A stretch of 64,000 nt of DNA from Polynucleobacter bastaniensis (GTDB lineage Bacteria; Pseudomonadota; Gammaproteobacteria; Burkholderiales; Burkholderiaceae), in the NCBI RefSeq assembly GCF_018882205.1, contig NZ_JACVOU010000004.1, positions 62,001-126,000 of the forward strand. Direction: 5' to 3'. This document shows, piece by piece, positions 18,226 to 27,001 of the stretch (position 1 is its first letter; each line of letters starts with the position of its first letter). The translations under genes were made by a program, and so were the position numbers. The notes beneath the pieces are model-generated. The model did not search any database. It saw nothing but the letters and a program-made list of their open reading frames with translations, and was not told where the DNA came from.

Positions 18226-19098
18226 CTAACGTCTAATAATTGCTTCTACGAGCGGGTGCTGAATTTTCTTTTCTGAACGAATGGCATAAAAGTATTCGTA
18301 AACATGCTCACATTTACCAATCATTTCAATGTGATAGGTTTCTTGTAAATCTTTCCTAATACTTTCTCCGGCTGGAAAGACTCCGAGGCCGCTAGCTGCA
18401 AAGGTTTTTAGTAGGGCGCTATCCTCAAACTCCCCCGTAATATTGGGGATGATGTGGTTTTCAGCAAACCATTGATCAATTAAATGGCGAACTTTCGAGT
18501 GAGAGGTTGGTAGTAGGACGGGTAACTCATTAAGACATTCGGGAAATGGTTTCTTAGATTGTTTGAGCAGTTTCTTGGGGCCAAACCAAGCAATTGATGT
18601 CTTAATTAATTCTTCGCTGTAGACGTGAAGATTTTTGTTGGCAGGGGCGGGTCTGTCAGCGAGCACGATATCTAATCGATGCAAAGCTAGATCAGCCAGG
18701 AGGTCTTCAAATTCACCCTCATGTGCAATTAGCTGTACACCGCTCCTCTCCAGAATCGGTGCTAGCAGTTGCCGAGTTAGGAGTTTAGGGAGTCCATCAG
18801 AGACGCCAACCGTAATTTTGATTTTGCGGGAGCTTGCAGCTTCTCTCACCGCTTCAGGCAGTCGCTCGCCTAAGAGAAAAATCTGATCCGCAATTTCTAG
18901 GGCTGCAAATCCAGATTCCGTTAGAGTAATGCCACGACCAGCCGGTTTAAATAGTAAATAGCCGAGAGATTTCTCTAATTCATGAACTTGGGCGCTAATC
19001 GTCTGAATTGCGATATTGAGACGTTCAGCGGCTCGAGACATACTGCCTTCTTTGGCTACTACCCAAAAGTAGTATAGGTGCCGGTAGTTATAGAGCAT
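18226..19098 (-). CDS. LysR-family transcriptional regulator, NhaR-like
   Basis: A 290-residue LysR-type regulator. The N-terminal winged helix-turn-helix (about 1-62) reads NYRHLYYFWVVAKEGSMSRAAERLNIAIQTISAQ. This specific start (YRHLYYFWVVAKEG) is characteristic of NhaR, the Na+-responsive activator of nhaA in enterobacteria. The remaining about 220 residues form the ligand-sensing domain. It is the first gene of an operon with the SbtA-like transporter and is divergent from the terC-like gene. It may sense Na+ or bicarbonate and control its own operon, which is inference from context. Confidence 0.87.
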   Translation of the reverse strand: MLYNYRHLYYFWVVAKEGSMSRAAERLNIAIQTISAQVHELEKSLGYLLFKPAGRGITLTESGFAALEIADQIFLLGERLPEAVREAASSRKIKITVGVSDGLPKLLTRQLLAPILERSGVQLIAHEGEFEDLLADLALHRLDIVLADRPAPANKNLHVYSEELIKTSIAWFGPKKLLKQSKKPFPECLNELPVLLPTSHSKVRHLIDQWFAENHIIPNITGEFEDSALLKTFAASGLGVFPAGESIRKDLQETYHIEMIGKCEHVYEYFYAIRSEKKIQHPLVEAIIRR

Positions 19099-19224
19099 TT
19101 TTAATTATCAGTTTTTTACGAAATTATTATCAATATATATCTGCTTTTAACTTAAAGCAAATCAGCCTAAATTAACCCCATAGAAATCCATGGAATTCAT
19201 GGGTGATTTTTTGGGGAGATGAAA

Positions 19225-20490
19225 GTGGAACTATTTAGCCCGGAGTTTTTTTCGGCATTACTGGCAATTATTGTCATTGACTTAGTGCTTGCGGGTGACA
19301 ACGCCATTGTTATTGCGATGGCTGCGAGAAATCTGCCAGCACATCTGCAGAAAAAAGCCATTATTTGGGGCGCCGTTGGTGCAATTGCAGTGAGAAGCGC
19401 CATGACACTGGTGGTGGTCTATTTATTGAAGATCCCTGGTTTGATGTTAATTGGTGGCTTATTGTTGGTTTGGATTGCATATCGCTTACTCAATCCCGAG
19501 CAAGAGAATGATGAGCACGGTAATGCTTCCACTACCTTTTGGGGTGCCATGAAAACCATTGTGATTGCCGATGCCATCATGGGTCTGGATAACGTACTTG
19601 CAGTAGCAGGCGCATCACACGGTAGTTATGTGCTGGTTGTATTGGGTCTCCTCATTAGTATCCCAGTCGTTATCTGGGGTTCAACCCAAATACTGAAAAT
19701 TGTTGAGCGCTATCCCTCTGTGACTTACTTAGGCGCTGCTGTCCTTGCATGGACGGCTGCAAAAATGATGATTTCAGAGCCTATTTCTCAAGAGTGGCTT
19801 GCTTCTCAGAGTCCAGTCTTGGAGTACCTCATTCAAGTGGTGGTTGTTTTAGGTGTATTAACTAGCGGCTTTATTAGAAGTAGACGTGCGCTTGAAGATG
19901 TCATTGCCCCTTCGGTTGTTATTCCGGAGTCTGCAAATATTGTTTCATCACAGCAGTCAATTCATTTTGGAGAAAGTAACATGAATAAAATTCTGATTCC
20001 AGTAGATAGTTCAAAAAATTCAGAGATGGCAGTAAAGCATGCTGTAAAGACTTATGGTCAAGATCCTAATGCATCTTTTCATCTGTGTAATGTACAGCCT
20101 ACCTTATATCGTCACATCGGAAAATATTTGAGCAAGCAAACAGTTAATGAGTGGCATGCTGAGCGGGCAGCTCTAGCATCAGCATCAGCATCGGCTTATC
20201 TCGAAAAGCAGGGCCTGAAATTTTCGTTTACCTACGTCTGCGGAGACACGGGAACTGCCATTCGTGATGAGGCTGTGCGACTTGAATGTGACCGCATTGT
20301 GGTTGGCACTTCAAAGAAAAATTCTCTGAGCCGTTTATTTGAAAACTCCACAACTGCCAAGCTACTAGAAATCAGCGATATTCCGGTAGAGGTAGTCACC
20401 GGTAGCTCCTTGCCTATGCTTGAGCGTTGGGGTATCCCAGCAATCGGCGCTGGTGCTGCAACAGCCCTGATGGCTGTAGTGATCGACTAG
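19225..20490 (+). CDS. TerC-family membrane protein fused to a UspA domain
   Basis: A 421-residue fusion. Residues 1 to about 230 form a TerC/YjbE-type integral membrane domain with about seven segments and the paired acidic motifs LAGDNAIVIAM (about 22-32) and GLDNVLAVAG. The family is linked to Mn2+ export. Residues about 253-400 are a universal-stress-protein domain starting MNKILIPVDSSKNSEMA. Its ATP loop (VVGTSKKNSLSRLF) lacks the second glycine of GxxG, so ATP binding is doubtful. A hydrophobic tail (AIGAGAATALMAVVID) ends the protein. I prefer the GTG at 19225, six bases after GGGGAG, over the ATG at 19219 that abuts it. An internal ribosome-binding site precedes codon 253. Confidence 0.85.
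   Translation: MELFSPEFFSALLAIIVIDLVLAGDNAIVIAMAARNLPAHLQKKAIIWGAVGAIAVRSAMTLVVVYLLKIPGLMLIGGLLLVWIAYRLLNPEQENDEHGNASTTFWGAMKTIVIADAIMGLDNVLAVAGASHGSYVLVVLGLLISIPVVIWGSTQILKIVERYPSVTYLGAAVLAWTAAKMMISEPISQEWLASQSPVLEYLIQVVVVLGVLTSGFIRSRRALEDVIAPSVVIPESANIVSSQQSIHFGESNMNKILIPVDSSKNSEMAVKHAVKTYGQDPNASFHLCNVQPTLYRHIGKYLSKQTVNEWHAERAALASASASAYLEKQGLKFSFTYVCGDTGTAIRDEAVRLECDRIVVGTSKKNSLSRLFENSTTAKLLEISDIPVEVVTGSSLPMLERWGIPAIGAGAATALMAVVID
19969..19983 (+). promoter_or_regulatory. Internal ribosome-binding site and start before the Usp domain
   Basis: GGAGAAAG at 19969-19976 stands four bases before an in-frame ATG at 19981, exactly where the UspA domain begins (MNKILIPVD). It could give a separate 169-residue Usp product from the same message. 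Confidence 0.5.
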
Positions 20491-20511
20491 TTTTTCCTGC
20501 TGTTCTCTTTT

Positions 20512-20537
20512 TGCCCTCTTTTTGAGGGCATTTTTTT
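20512..20537 (+). terminator. Intrinsic terminator of the terC-usp gene
   Basis: Stem TGCCCTC / GAGGGCA with a five-base T loop, followed by seven T residues (20531-20537). Confidence 0.9.
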
Positions 20538-20643
20538 ACCCAAAAATATTCAGTTAAATACTGAAATAAACTCAATTAAATTCTTCTTTATTAGGAAAGA
20601 ATATCTGTCTATTCTGTATAGGTGTTTAACAAAGGAGATGTTT

Positions 20644-20976
20644 ATGACTGTGATCTTAGAGGCTCAGGAAGAGGTCGAGCCAGAATTAAAAGTCTTCACA
20701 GAAAATCGCGTGAAATTTTCTTTAAAACGACTTTTATGGGTGGTGCGGAAAATGAAGATTTGCTACTCAACAATTTCGTCCGCTAAGACCACTTGTAATC
20801 AAAATTGCGTAGTGATCTTGGAGACATTTGATCATCATCAAATCGAGGTTAGCATGACCGCTAGAGATAAGCGCATAGCGCTTGAAATGTGTTTGAAGAA
20901 AATATACAAGCTGGTGCAAAAGGCATTTCACAAAAGCCAGCAATATGGCCGATTTTCAAAACATGTCTACACATGA
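20644..20976 (+). CDS. HPF/RaiA-like small ribosome-associated protein
   Basis: A 110-residue basic protein. The pattern RVKFSLKRLLWVVRKMKICYS, then CNQNCVVILETFDHHQIEVSM, then ARDKRIALEMCLKKIYKLVQKAF resembles the beta-alpha-beta3-alpha layout of short ribosome-hibernation HPF/RaiA-like proteins of Burkholderiales (R-F-x-L-x-R-x6-V-x-V and a D/RDxxxAI helix). The ATG at 20644 lies six bases after AAAGGAG; the ATG at 20638 sits on the Shine-Dalgarno itself and is rejected. It follows the terC-usp terminator, so it is an independent transcript in a stress-gene neighbourhood. Assignment is by pattern only. Confidence 0.6.
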   Translation: MTVILEAQEEVEPELKVFTENRVKFSLKRLLWVVRKMKICYSTISSAKTTCNQNCVVILETFDHHQIEVSMTARDKRIALEMCLKKIYKLVQKAFHKSQQYGRFSKHVYT

Positions 20977-21291
20977 GTAAATTATTTCAAATGCAATTCA
21001 TTCGACATAAGTGTGATCTAATATCTCTTGAATATGTGGGGAGTAGCCTGCTCAGCTATCTGAGTCCTTTTTATCGTCAATTCGACCTTTGGGTCCGGTA
21101 TAGAGGTGAATCAATATCAAGGCAAGACCATTTAAATCTTTATAAATGGTTATCTTTTGAATATGCAGCCCCAATCTTTTCTTTACTTGCCAGAAATTAT
21201 GCGCAAATCCCTGATTTTGGGAATTTTGTCAGCTGTCGATCCAGCGTGGCGAGATAATCAAAGTTCTTATTTATCTTCTCAAAGTTTGGTA
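20977..21291 (+). other. Intergenic leader before the metal-efflux operon
   Basis: No gene is supported in these 315 bases. Weak open frames cross it (for example from an ATG at 20973) but have no ribosome-binding site or family pattern. It probably contains the promoter of the downstream RND operon; no clear metal-regulator operator is visible and no regulator gene is adjacent. Confidence 0.4.
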
Positions 21292-22557
21292 ATGAGTGCC
21301 ATGAGGTTCGCGCCGATACTCCTGATATGTTTCCTATCTATAGGAGGCGTCAGTGCGCAAGTTCAAAAGCCATTGACGGTCAATGAGCTCATTGGAATTG
21401 CACTGGAGTCGAGTCCCCAGGTGTTATCAGCGCGGGATCAATCCAAAGCCATTAGGGGGCAACTCTCTTCAGCTCGCGCGATCCCCAATCCTGATTTTGA
21501 AATGAATACCGGACAGCAGAGGTCGGTATCTGGGCCGTTAACTACCGGCAATGTCTCGTCGTGGTCAGTGACCCAGCCTTTGGATATGCCTTACACCCGC
21601 TACCCTAGAGTCAATGCTGCCGAGGCGAATGTCCGTGCTGCAGAGGCAACCCGTATCGCTTTTGAAATCGAAATGATTTCCAGAGTACAGCAGCGTTTTT
21701 ATGAATTGATGCGTCGCGATGCAGAATTAAAAGCTGCCGAAGAGGATTTGAGTCTGACAAAGCAAATTCGCGATCGCATGCAAATTCGTTATGACGTCGG
21801 CGATACCGCTCGATTTGAATTGATCCGAGCGCAAACTGAATTTCTGAATGCGCAAATTAATGCTGAATCTAGTAAGCTCAGGGTTGAACAGGCCAAGGGC
21901 CAGCTGAGGCAGGTAGTAGGGCATAGCTTGCCACCTGACTATGAGGTTGTACCGCAAACTCTCAAGATGGAGCCCTTACCTCCTTTACCCATATTACTCA
22001 GTGAGCTTCATGCGCAAAGTCCTGAGTTGCAAAAGGCAAAAGCAGATGTCGAGGCAACTGAGTCAAAGCTAAGTTTTGAGCAGAACTCGCGCTTACCTCG
22101 ACTTTCCATAAAAGCGCAGCAATATAACGACCCAAACTTTACTGATCGCCTATATGGCTTAGTGGTGAGTATTCCGATTTGGGATTTTAAGGGTGGGCAA
22201 ATTGCTGAGGCAGAGGCTAATGCATCCAGAGCCAAGAATCAATTGAATGCTCAAAGTCAAAGTCTTGAGCAGCAATTAGAGACCGCTTATAAGCTTTACC
22301 AAATGACGAGCTATCAAGTAAAAATATTAGATCAAGAGGTTGTTCAGTTGGCATCGAGTGCCAGAAGAATTGCAGAGGTTTCTTATCGTTATGGTGAGCG
22401 AGGAATGCTCGAGTATTTAGATGCGCAAAGAACATTCAGAGTAGCTCGTAATGATTTGATTAAGGCTCGTTTTGATTTGGCTTCTGTCCTTACGGAGATT
22501 CAGCGTTTAAGGGCAAGCCCAGAGTGGCTTGCAAAAATTGAGAGTGGAAAGCAATGA
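21292..22557 (+). CDS. czcC: Outer-membrane efflux protein, TolC/CzcC-like
   Basis: A 421-residue outer-membrane channel of a tripartite efflux system. A signal peptide (about 1-25, ending GGVSAQ) is followed by two OEP repeats rich in long coiled helices (ELIGIALESSPQVLSARDQ, AAEATRIAFEIEMISRVQQR, and RFELIRAQTEFLNAQINAES in the first; GERGMLEYLDAQRTFRVARN in the second). The CzcC/CusC-like subgroup is indicated by the operon. A start at 21292 or 21301 gives the signal peptide directly; longer frames add unrelated residues. The stop overlaps the next start (ATGA at 22554). Confidence 0.9.
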   Translation: MSAMRFAPILLICFLSIGGVSAQVQKPLTVNELIGIALESSPQVLSARDQSKAIRGQLSSARAIPNPDFEMNTGQQRSVSGPLTTGNVSSWSVTQPLDMPYTRYPRVNAAEANVRAAEATRIAFEIEMISRVQQRFYELMRRDAELKAAEEDLSLTKQIRDRMQIRYDVGDTARFELIRAQTEFLNAQINAESSKLRVEQAKGQLRQVVGHSLPPDYEVVPQTLKMEPLPPLPILLSELHAQSPELQKAKADVEATESKLSFEQNSRLPRLSIKAQQYNDPNFTDRLYGLVVSIPIWDFKGGQIAEAEANASRAKNQLNAQSQSLEQQLETAYKLYQMTSYQVKILDQEVVQLASSARRIAEVSYRYGERGMLEYLDAQRTFRVARNDLIKARFDLASVLTEIQRLRASPEWLAKIESGKQ

Positions 22558-23900
22558 AGCAAAAGTTCACAGTAATGGTAGATCAGTTAAAGGCTTGGTA
22601 TTCCCAATACTTGGCGATTGCAAAAGTCTATGTACAGGAATGGATCGCTGTTGTTATCAAAACCCAGAATGATTTATATGTTTTGACTCATGAGTGGTTT
22701 AGCGCTCACTTACCTCGCGTCGCTCAGCGGTATGACAAGAGTCCTCAGTGGACACAAAAAAGTCTTTTTTACTTTCCGTGGTTTTGCTTATTTTTGATCA
22801 TCCTGAATTACTTCAACGTATTTGATCGCAGCCCGAGGATTAAATCTGTCCAAGATCCCAATGTGGTGATTGTGAATCAGGACTTACGCAACATGATTAC
22901 CTACGGAAGCATCTACACCGGTATCTTTGTGGAGGAACTGCGTGCCTCTGGCCGTATTGATTTCAATGAATTATTTCTGTCGCGTATTGGAGCAAATGTG
23001 ACGGGCCGCGTCTCTGACATCTTGGCTATCCCTGGTCAGCTTGTAAAGCAGGGTGATATTTTAGCGAAAATTACCTCTACTGAATTGACGCAATCACAAC
23101 TTTCCTTTTTAAAAGCGAAGAGTGCGAGTCAGTTAGCCGATCAAGCGGCTAATCGTGCCAGAATTTTGTATAAAGAGGATGTGATTGCTTTGGCAGAGCT
23201 ACAAAAGCGTGAAGCTGAAGCTAGTAGTGCAAAGGCCGAGTATCGGGCTAGCAATGACCAATTGCGCGTTCAAGGAATGGATCAACCCAGCATTGATCGT
23301 TTGGCAAAATCGGGTGTGATTGAATCAATCAATAATGTCATTGCAACTATCCCGGGTGAGATTGTTGAGCGCAAAATTAATAAGGGGCAAGTAGTTCAGC
23401 CTGCCGATGCTTTATTCACTGTTGCTGATCTGAGTTCTCTTTGGGCTGTCTCGGAGATTCCGGAGAGTAATGCCTACCTTATTCATAAGGGTCAGAAAGT
23501 CACTCTGGTAATCCCCGCCTTGCGAGGCTCATCAATTGAGGGTGTGGTTGCTCACGTAGATTCGATCGTTAACCCGCAAACACGCACAGTAGTTGTCAGA
23601 ATGGAAGTGCCAAATAAGGATAGCCTCATCAAGCCAGGTATGTTGGCAACCATGATGATTGAGAGTCAGCCTACTGAGCGCTTGCTAGTTCCATCTAGCG
23701 CTGTGATCCGTGAAGATAACCATGATCATGTCTTCATACGTGAGGATGAAGATACCTATCGGATGGTCACGGTGAAATTGGGCCCTGAGGGCAGGGGTTA
23801 TCGTCCCGTGATCTCCGGCCTGAAGGATGGTCAAGAAATCGCCGTCAATGGTGCCTTCCATTTAAATACTGAACGTAAGAGACAGTTGAGCGGTGGTTAG
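22554..23900 (+). CDS. czcB: RND efflux periplasmic adaptor, CzcB-like
   Basis: A 448-residue membrane-fusion protein linking the RND pump to the TolC-type channel. It is anchored by one segment at about residues 71-89 (LFYFPWFCLFLIILNYF), after an unusual 70-residue N-terminal extension. The periplasmic part has lipoyl-like halves (ANVTGRVSDILAIPGQLVKQGDILAKI, quoted in part: ILAIPGQLVKQGD; and IVERKINKGQVVQPADALF), an alpha hairpin with Ala/Gln/Glu-rich helices between, and beta-barrel and MP domains at the C-terminus. No His-rich metal-binding N-terminus as in classic CzcB is seen; HDHVF near the C-terminus is the only cluster. Confidence 0.9.
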   Translation: MKQKFTVMVDQLKAWYSQYLAIAKVYVQEWIAVVIKTQNDLYVLTHEWFSAHLPRVAQRYDKSPQWTQKSLFYFPWFCLFLIILNYFNVFDRSPRIKSVQDPNVVIVNQDLRNMITYGSIYTGIFVEELRASGRIDFNELFLSRIGANVTGRVSDILAIPGQLVKQGDILAKITSTELTQSQLSFLKAKSASQLADQAANRARILYKEDVIALAELQKREAEASSAKAEYRASNDQLRVQGMDQPSIDRLAKSGVIESINNVIATIPGEIVERKINKGQVVQPADALFTVADLSSLWAVSEIPESNAYLIHKGQKVTLVIPALRGSSIEGVVAHVDSIVNPQTRTVVVRMEVPNKDSLIKPGMLATMMIESQPTERLLVPSSAVIREDNHDHVFIREDEDTYRMVTVKLGPEGRGYRPVISGLKDGQEIAVNGAFHLNTERKRQLSGG

Positions 23901-23905
23901 TCACG

Positions 23906-26900
23906 ATGATTGAAAAAATTGTTCGCCTTTCACTACAACAGCGTTTATTAGTTGTCATCATGGCGCTGGTATTGTTTGTTGCGGGCTTACTGGCAACAAA
24001 ACGCTTATCGGTCGATGCCTTTCCGGATGTGACTAACGTTCAGATTCAGATTGCAGCGAAAGCCCCAGGGCGATCTCCAGAAGAGGTTGAGCGTTTTGTA
24101 ACGGTACCGATTGAATTGAGTATGACGGGCTTACCCGGCTTAACGGAGATGCGCTCACTCAATCGTAATGGCCTATCAGTGATTACATTAGTCTTTACAG
24201 AAAAGACGGATCTCTACTTTGCAAGGCAGCTGGTTACAGAGCGTTTGATTGAGGTAGCCTCTGCTATGCCAATCGGCATCACTCCAGTAATGGCGCCACC
24301 GTCGACTGGTTTGGGAGAAATCTATCAATACACGCTCGATCATCCTTCCGATGGCGATCGGCAGTTGACGGTTGAGGAACTTGAGGAGCGTCGCACGATT
24401 CAGGATTGGGTTGTTCGTCCAATGTTGCGTTCAATTTCTGGTGTTGCTGAGATTAATACGCAAGGCGGTTATGCACGCGAGTATCAGGTTTTAGTAAACC
24501 CTGAAAGATTGCGTCACTATCAAGTAGGTCTTCGAGATATCTATGAGGCACTGGCTAGAAATAATGCAAACTCCGGCGGTGGGCAGCTGCCTACCTATGC
24601 AGAGCGCTATCTGATCCGAGGTGTGGGCCTGATCACTAAGCCTGAGGATATCGGCAAAATTATTCTTAAGGAAGTCAAAGGTATTCCGGTCTATGTCAGG
24701 AATGTGGCTGAAGTAAGCATTGGGAGCGAAATTCGGCAGGGTGCTGCCATTAAGAATGGCTATACCGAAAGCGTTGCTGGAATCATTCAAATGATCCGTG
24801 GTGGTAACGCGCGCGAAGTAGTTAATCGCATCAAGCTCAAAGTAGCAGAGATTAATGAGGGCAAGTTATTACCTGATGGACTCCAAATCGTACCGTTTTA
24901 CGATCGTACAGATCTTGTCAATGCAGCGATGTTTAATGTTGCTAAGGTATTGATTGAAGGTGTCATTCTCGTAGTCATCTTGCTATTTTTATTCCTGGGT
25001 GATGTTCGCTCTTCCCTGATTGTGGTGGCGACTTTAATTTTGACGCCCCTGTTGACCTTCTTGGTGATGAACCGTTACGGTATCTCTGCCAACCTGATGT
25101 CTCTTGGAGGTCTTGCGATTGCGATCGGCATTATGGTGGATGGATCTGTAGTAGTGGTAGAAAACACCTTTGCCAAGTTAGGCGAAAGACTCAAAATGGG
25201 CGAGTCGAAGATTCGTATTATTTTGGAGGCCGCTACTGAGGTTGGTACACCAGTCTTATTTGGTGTGGGCATCATTATTTTGGTTTTCATGCCACTGCTT
25301 TCCTTGGAGGGCATGGAAGGAAAAATGTTCGCACCTATGGCGATTACGATTGCCATTGCATTAACCATCTCCCTCATTCTTTCATTTACCTTATCACCAG
25401 TCTTGTGCTCTTACGTTCTGAAGGGCGGGAGTGAAGATGACACAAAAATTGTGGCTCGTTTGCGCGCACCGTATGAGCGCTGGTTGCATTGGTGTCTCGC
25501 CAATCCTAAGTTAGTTGTTAAAAGATCCTTGATGGGATTGGTTGCCAGCATCATTGGATTTACCTTGCTTGGAAAGGCGTTTATTCCAGTGATGCAAGAG
25601 GGTTCGATTACGCCAGTCATCATTCGTGCCCCAAATATTTCTTTAGATGAATCCATTAAGTTGGAGTTTGAGGCGATCAAACGGATCATGACCATTCCAG
25701 ATGTGAAGATGGCAGTATCTCGTTTAGGGAAGGGTGAGTCTCCTGCAGATCCGGGTCAGCCTAATGAATCTGATCCGATTGTGACGCTCAAGCCTATAAG
25801 TGATCGCAAGTTTAGCCAGGAAGAAATTGCCCAACAAATCCGTGACAAGTTAAAAACTTTGCCGGGAATTGAGCTCTCCATTTCTCAGCCCATTGCAGCA
25901 CGTGTTGATGAGATGGTCTCCGGAGTTCGCTCTCAGGTCGCAATCAAAATTTTTGGAGATGATCTAGTTACTCTACAAAAGCTAGGTGGTCAAATTAGTC
26001 AGATCCTGACCAAAATGAAGGGTAGTAATGACTTGCGTATAGAGCAGGCTTCTGGTCAAAATTACTTAAACATCACGATTAACCGTGATGCAATTGCTCG
26101 CTACGGCATTAATGTTTCCGATGTCAATGATGTGATTGAAACTGCTATTGGCGGCAAGCAAGCTAGTATTGTGTATGAAGGTGAGAGAAGATTTCCCTTG
26201 CTATTGCGTTATCCAGCCCCTTATCGAGATAACGTAGATGCAATCAGCAATATTATTTTGCATTCTCCAGATGGCGCTCAGGTGCTTATGCGCGACCTAG
26301 CCGATATTGCCCTGGTCGATGGCCCGGCGCAGATTTCTAGAGAGTCTGGCAAGCGTCGTTTGGTAGTGGGTGTGAACGTTGATGGACGAGATCTGGGCGG
26401 CTTTGTTAAAGAAGCTCAAGAGTTGATTGCTAAACAAGTGGAGCTTCCACAAGGTTATTCATTGCAGTGGGGTGGCCAGTTTGAGAATATGCAGCGGGCG
26501 ATGGCGCGTCTGATGATCATTATTCCGCTAACCATCTTAGCGATCTATTTCCTGCTCTTTATGCTCTTCAAGTCATTGCGCTTGGCTGGATTGATTATTT
26601 TGGTCTTACCATTTGCCTCTATAGGCGGTGTATTTGGTTTATTTATATCCGGCGAGTATCTATCTGTACCTGCGGCGGTTGGGTTTATTAATCTCTGGGG
26701 TATTGCGGTACTCAATGGTGTGGTGCTGATCTCATTCATTAAGCAATTACGTGAAGATGGTTACTCTATGGAAGATGCGCTATTACATGGTTGTGGTCAT
26801 CGCTTTAGGCCAGTCATGATGACTGCCTCAGTCGCTATGCTGGCTTTGGTGCCAATGCTATTTTCTGGCGGCCCAGGTTCTGAGGTGACGCGCCCGCTAG

Positions 26901-27001
26901 CAGCCGTGGTGATCTCGGGTTTGATTACCTCAACCGCATTAACATTACTAGTACTCCCCGTCTTATATAGATGGTTTGAAGATAAAGAGGTGGAAGCATG
27001 A
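23906..27001 (+). CDS. czcA: Heavy-metal RND efflux pump, CzcA/CusA family
   Basis: A 1031-residue inner-membrane proton-driven pump of the HME-RND type, expelling metal cations from the periplasm. It shows 12 hydrophobic segments with two large periplasmic loops, a start typical of the family (VRLSLQQRLLVVIMALVLF), and DAFPDVTNVQIQI. TM4 reads GGLAIAIGIMVDGSVVVVEN. This resembles the monovalent Cu/Ag class (AIAIG-x-MVD) rather than the DFG-type Zn/Co/Cd class, so the substrate is uncertain. It overlaps the PII-like gene by 4 bases, and the four genes form one operon. The symbol denotes the family only. Confidence 0.92.
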   Translation: MIEKIVRLSLQQRLLVVIMALVLFVAGLLATKRLSVDAFPDVTNVQIQIAAKAPGRSPEEVERFVTVPIELSMTGLPGLTEMRSLNRNGLSVITLVFTEKTDLYFARQLVTERLIEVASAMPIGITPVMAPPSTGLGEIYQYTLDHPSDGDRQLTVEELEERRTIQDWVVRPMLRSISGVAEINTQGGYAREYQVLVNPERLRHYQVGLRDIYEALARNNANSGGGQLPTYAERYLIRGVGLITKPEDIGKIILKEVKGIPVYVRNVAEVSIGSEIRQGAAIKNGYTESVAGIIQMIRGGNAREVVNRIKLKVAEINEGKLLPDGLQIVPFYDRTDLVNAAMFNVAKVLIEGVILVVILLFLFLGDVRSSLIVVATLILTPLLTFLVMNRYGISANLMSLGGLAIAIGIMVDGSVVVVENTFAKLGERLKMGESKIRIILEAATEVGTPVLFGVGIIILVFMPLLSLEGMEGKMFAPMAITIAIALTISLILSFTLSPVLCSYVLKGGSEDDTKIVARLRAPYERWLHWCLANPKLVVKRSLMGLVASIIGFTLLGKAFIPVMQEGSITPVIIRAPNISLDESIKLEFEAIKRIMTIPDVKMAVSRLGKGESPADPGQPNESDPIVTLKPISDRKFSQEEIAQQIRDKLKTLPGIELSISQPIAARVDEMVSGVRSQVAIKIFGDDLVTLQKLGGQISQILTKMKGSNDLRIEQASGQNYLNITINRDAIARYGINVSDVNDVIETAIGGKQASIVYEGERRFPLLLRYPAPYRDNVDAISNIILHSPDGAQVLMRDLADIALVDGPAQISRESGKRRLVVGVNVDGRDLGGFVKEAQELIAKQVELPQGYSLQWGGQFENMQRAMARLMIIIPLTILAIYFLLFMLFKSLRLAGLIILVLPFASIGGVFGLFISGEYLSVPAAVGFINLWGIAVLNGVVLISFIKQLREDGYSMEDALLHGCGHRFRPVMMTASVAMLALVPMLFSGGPGSEVTRPLAAVVISGLITSTALTLLVLPVLYRWFEDKEVEA

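Noticed and set aside
20973-21257. Possible gene of about 94 codons before the efflux operon
   Set aside because: No Shine-Dalgarno and no recognisable fold; it probably reflects chance openness in leader sequence.
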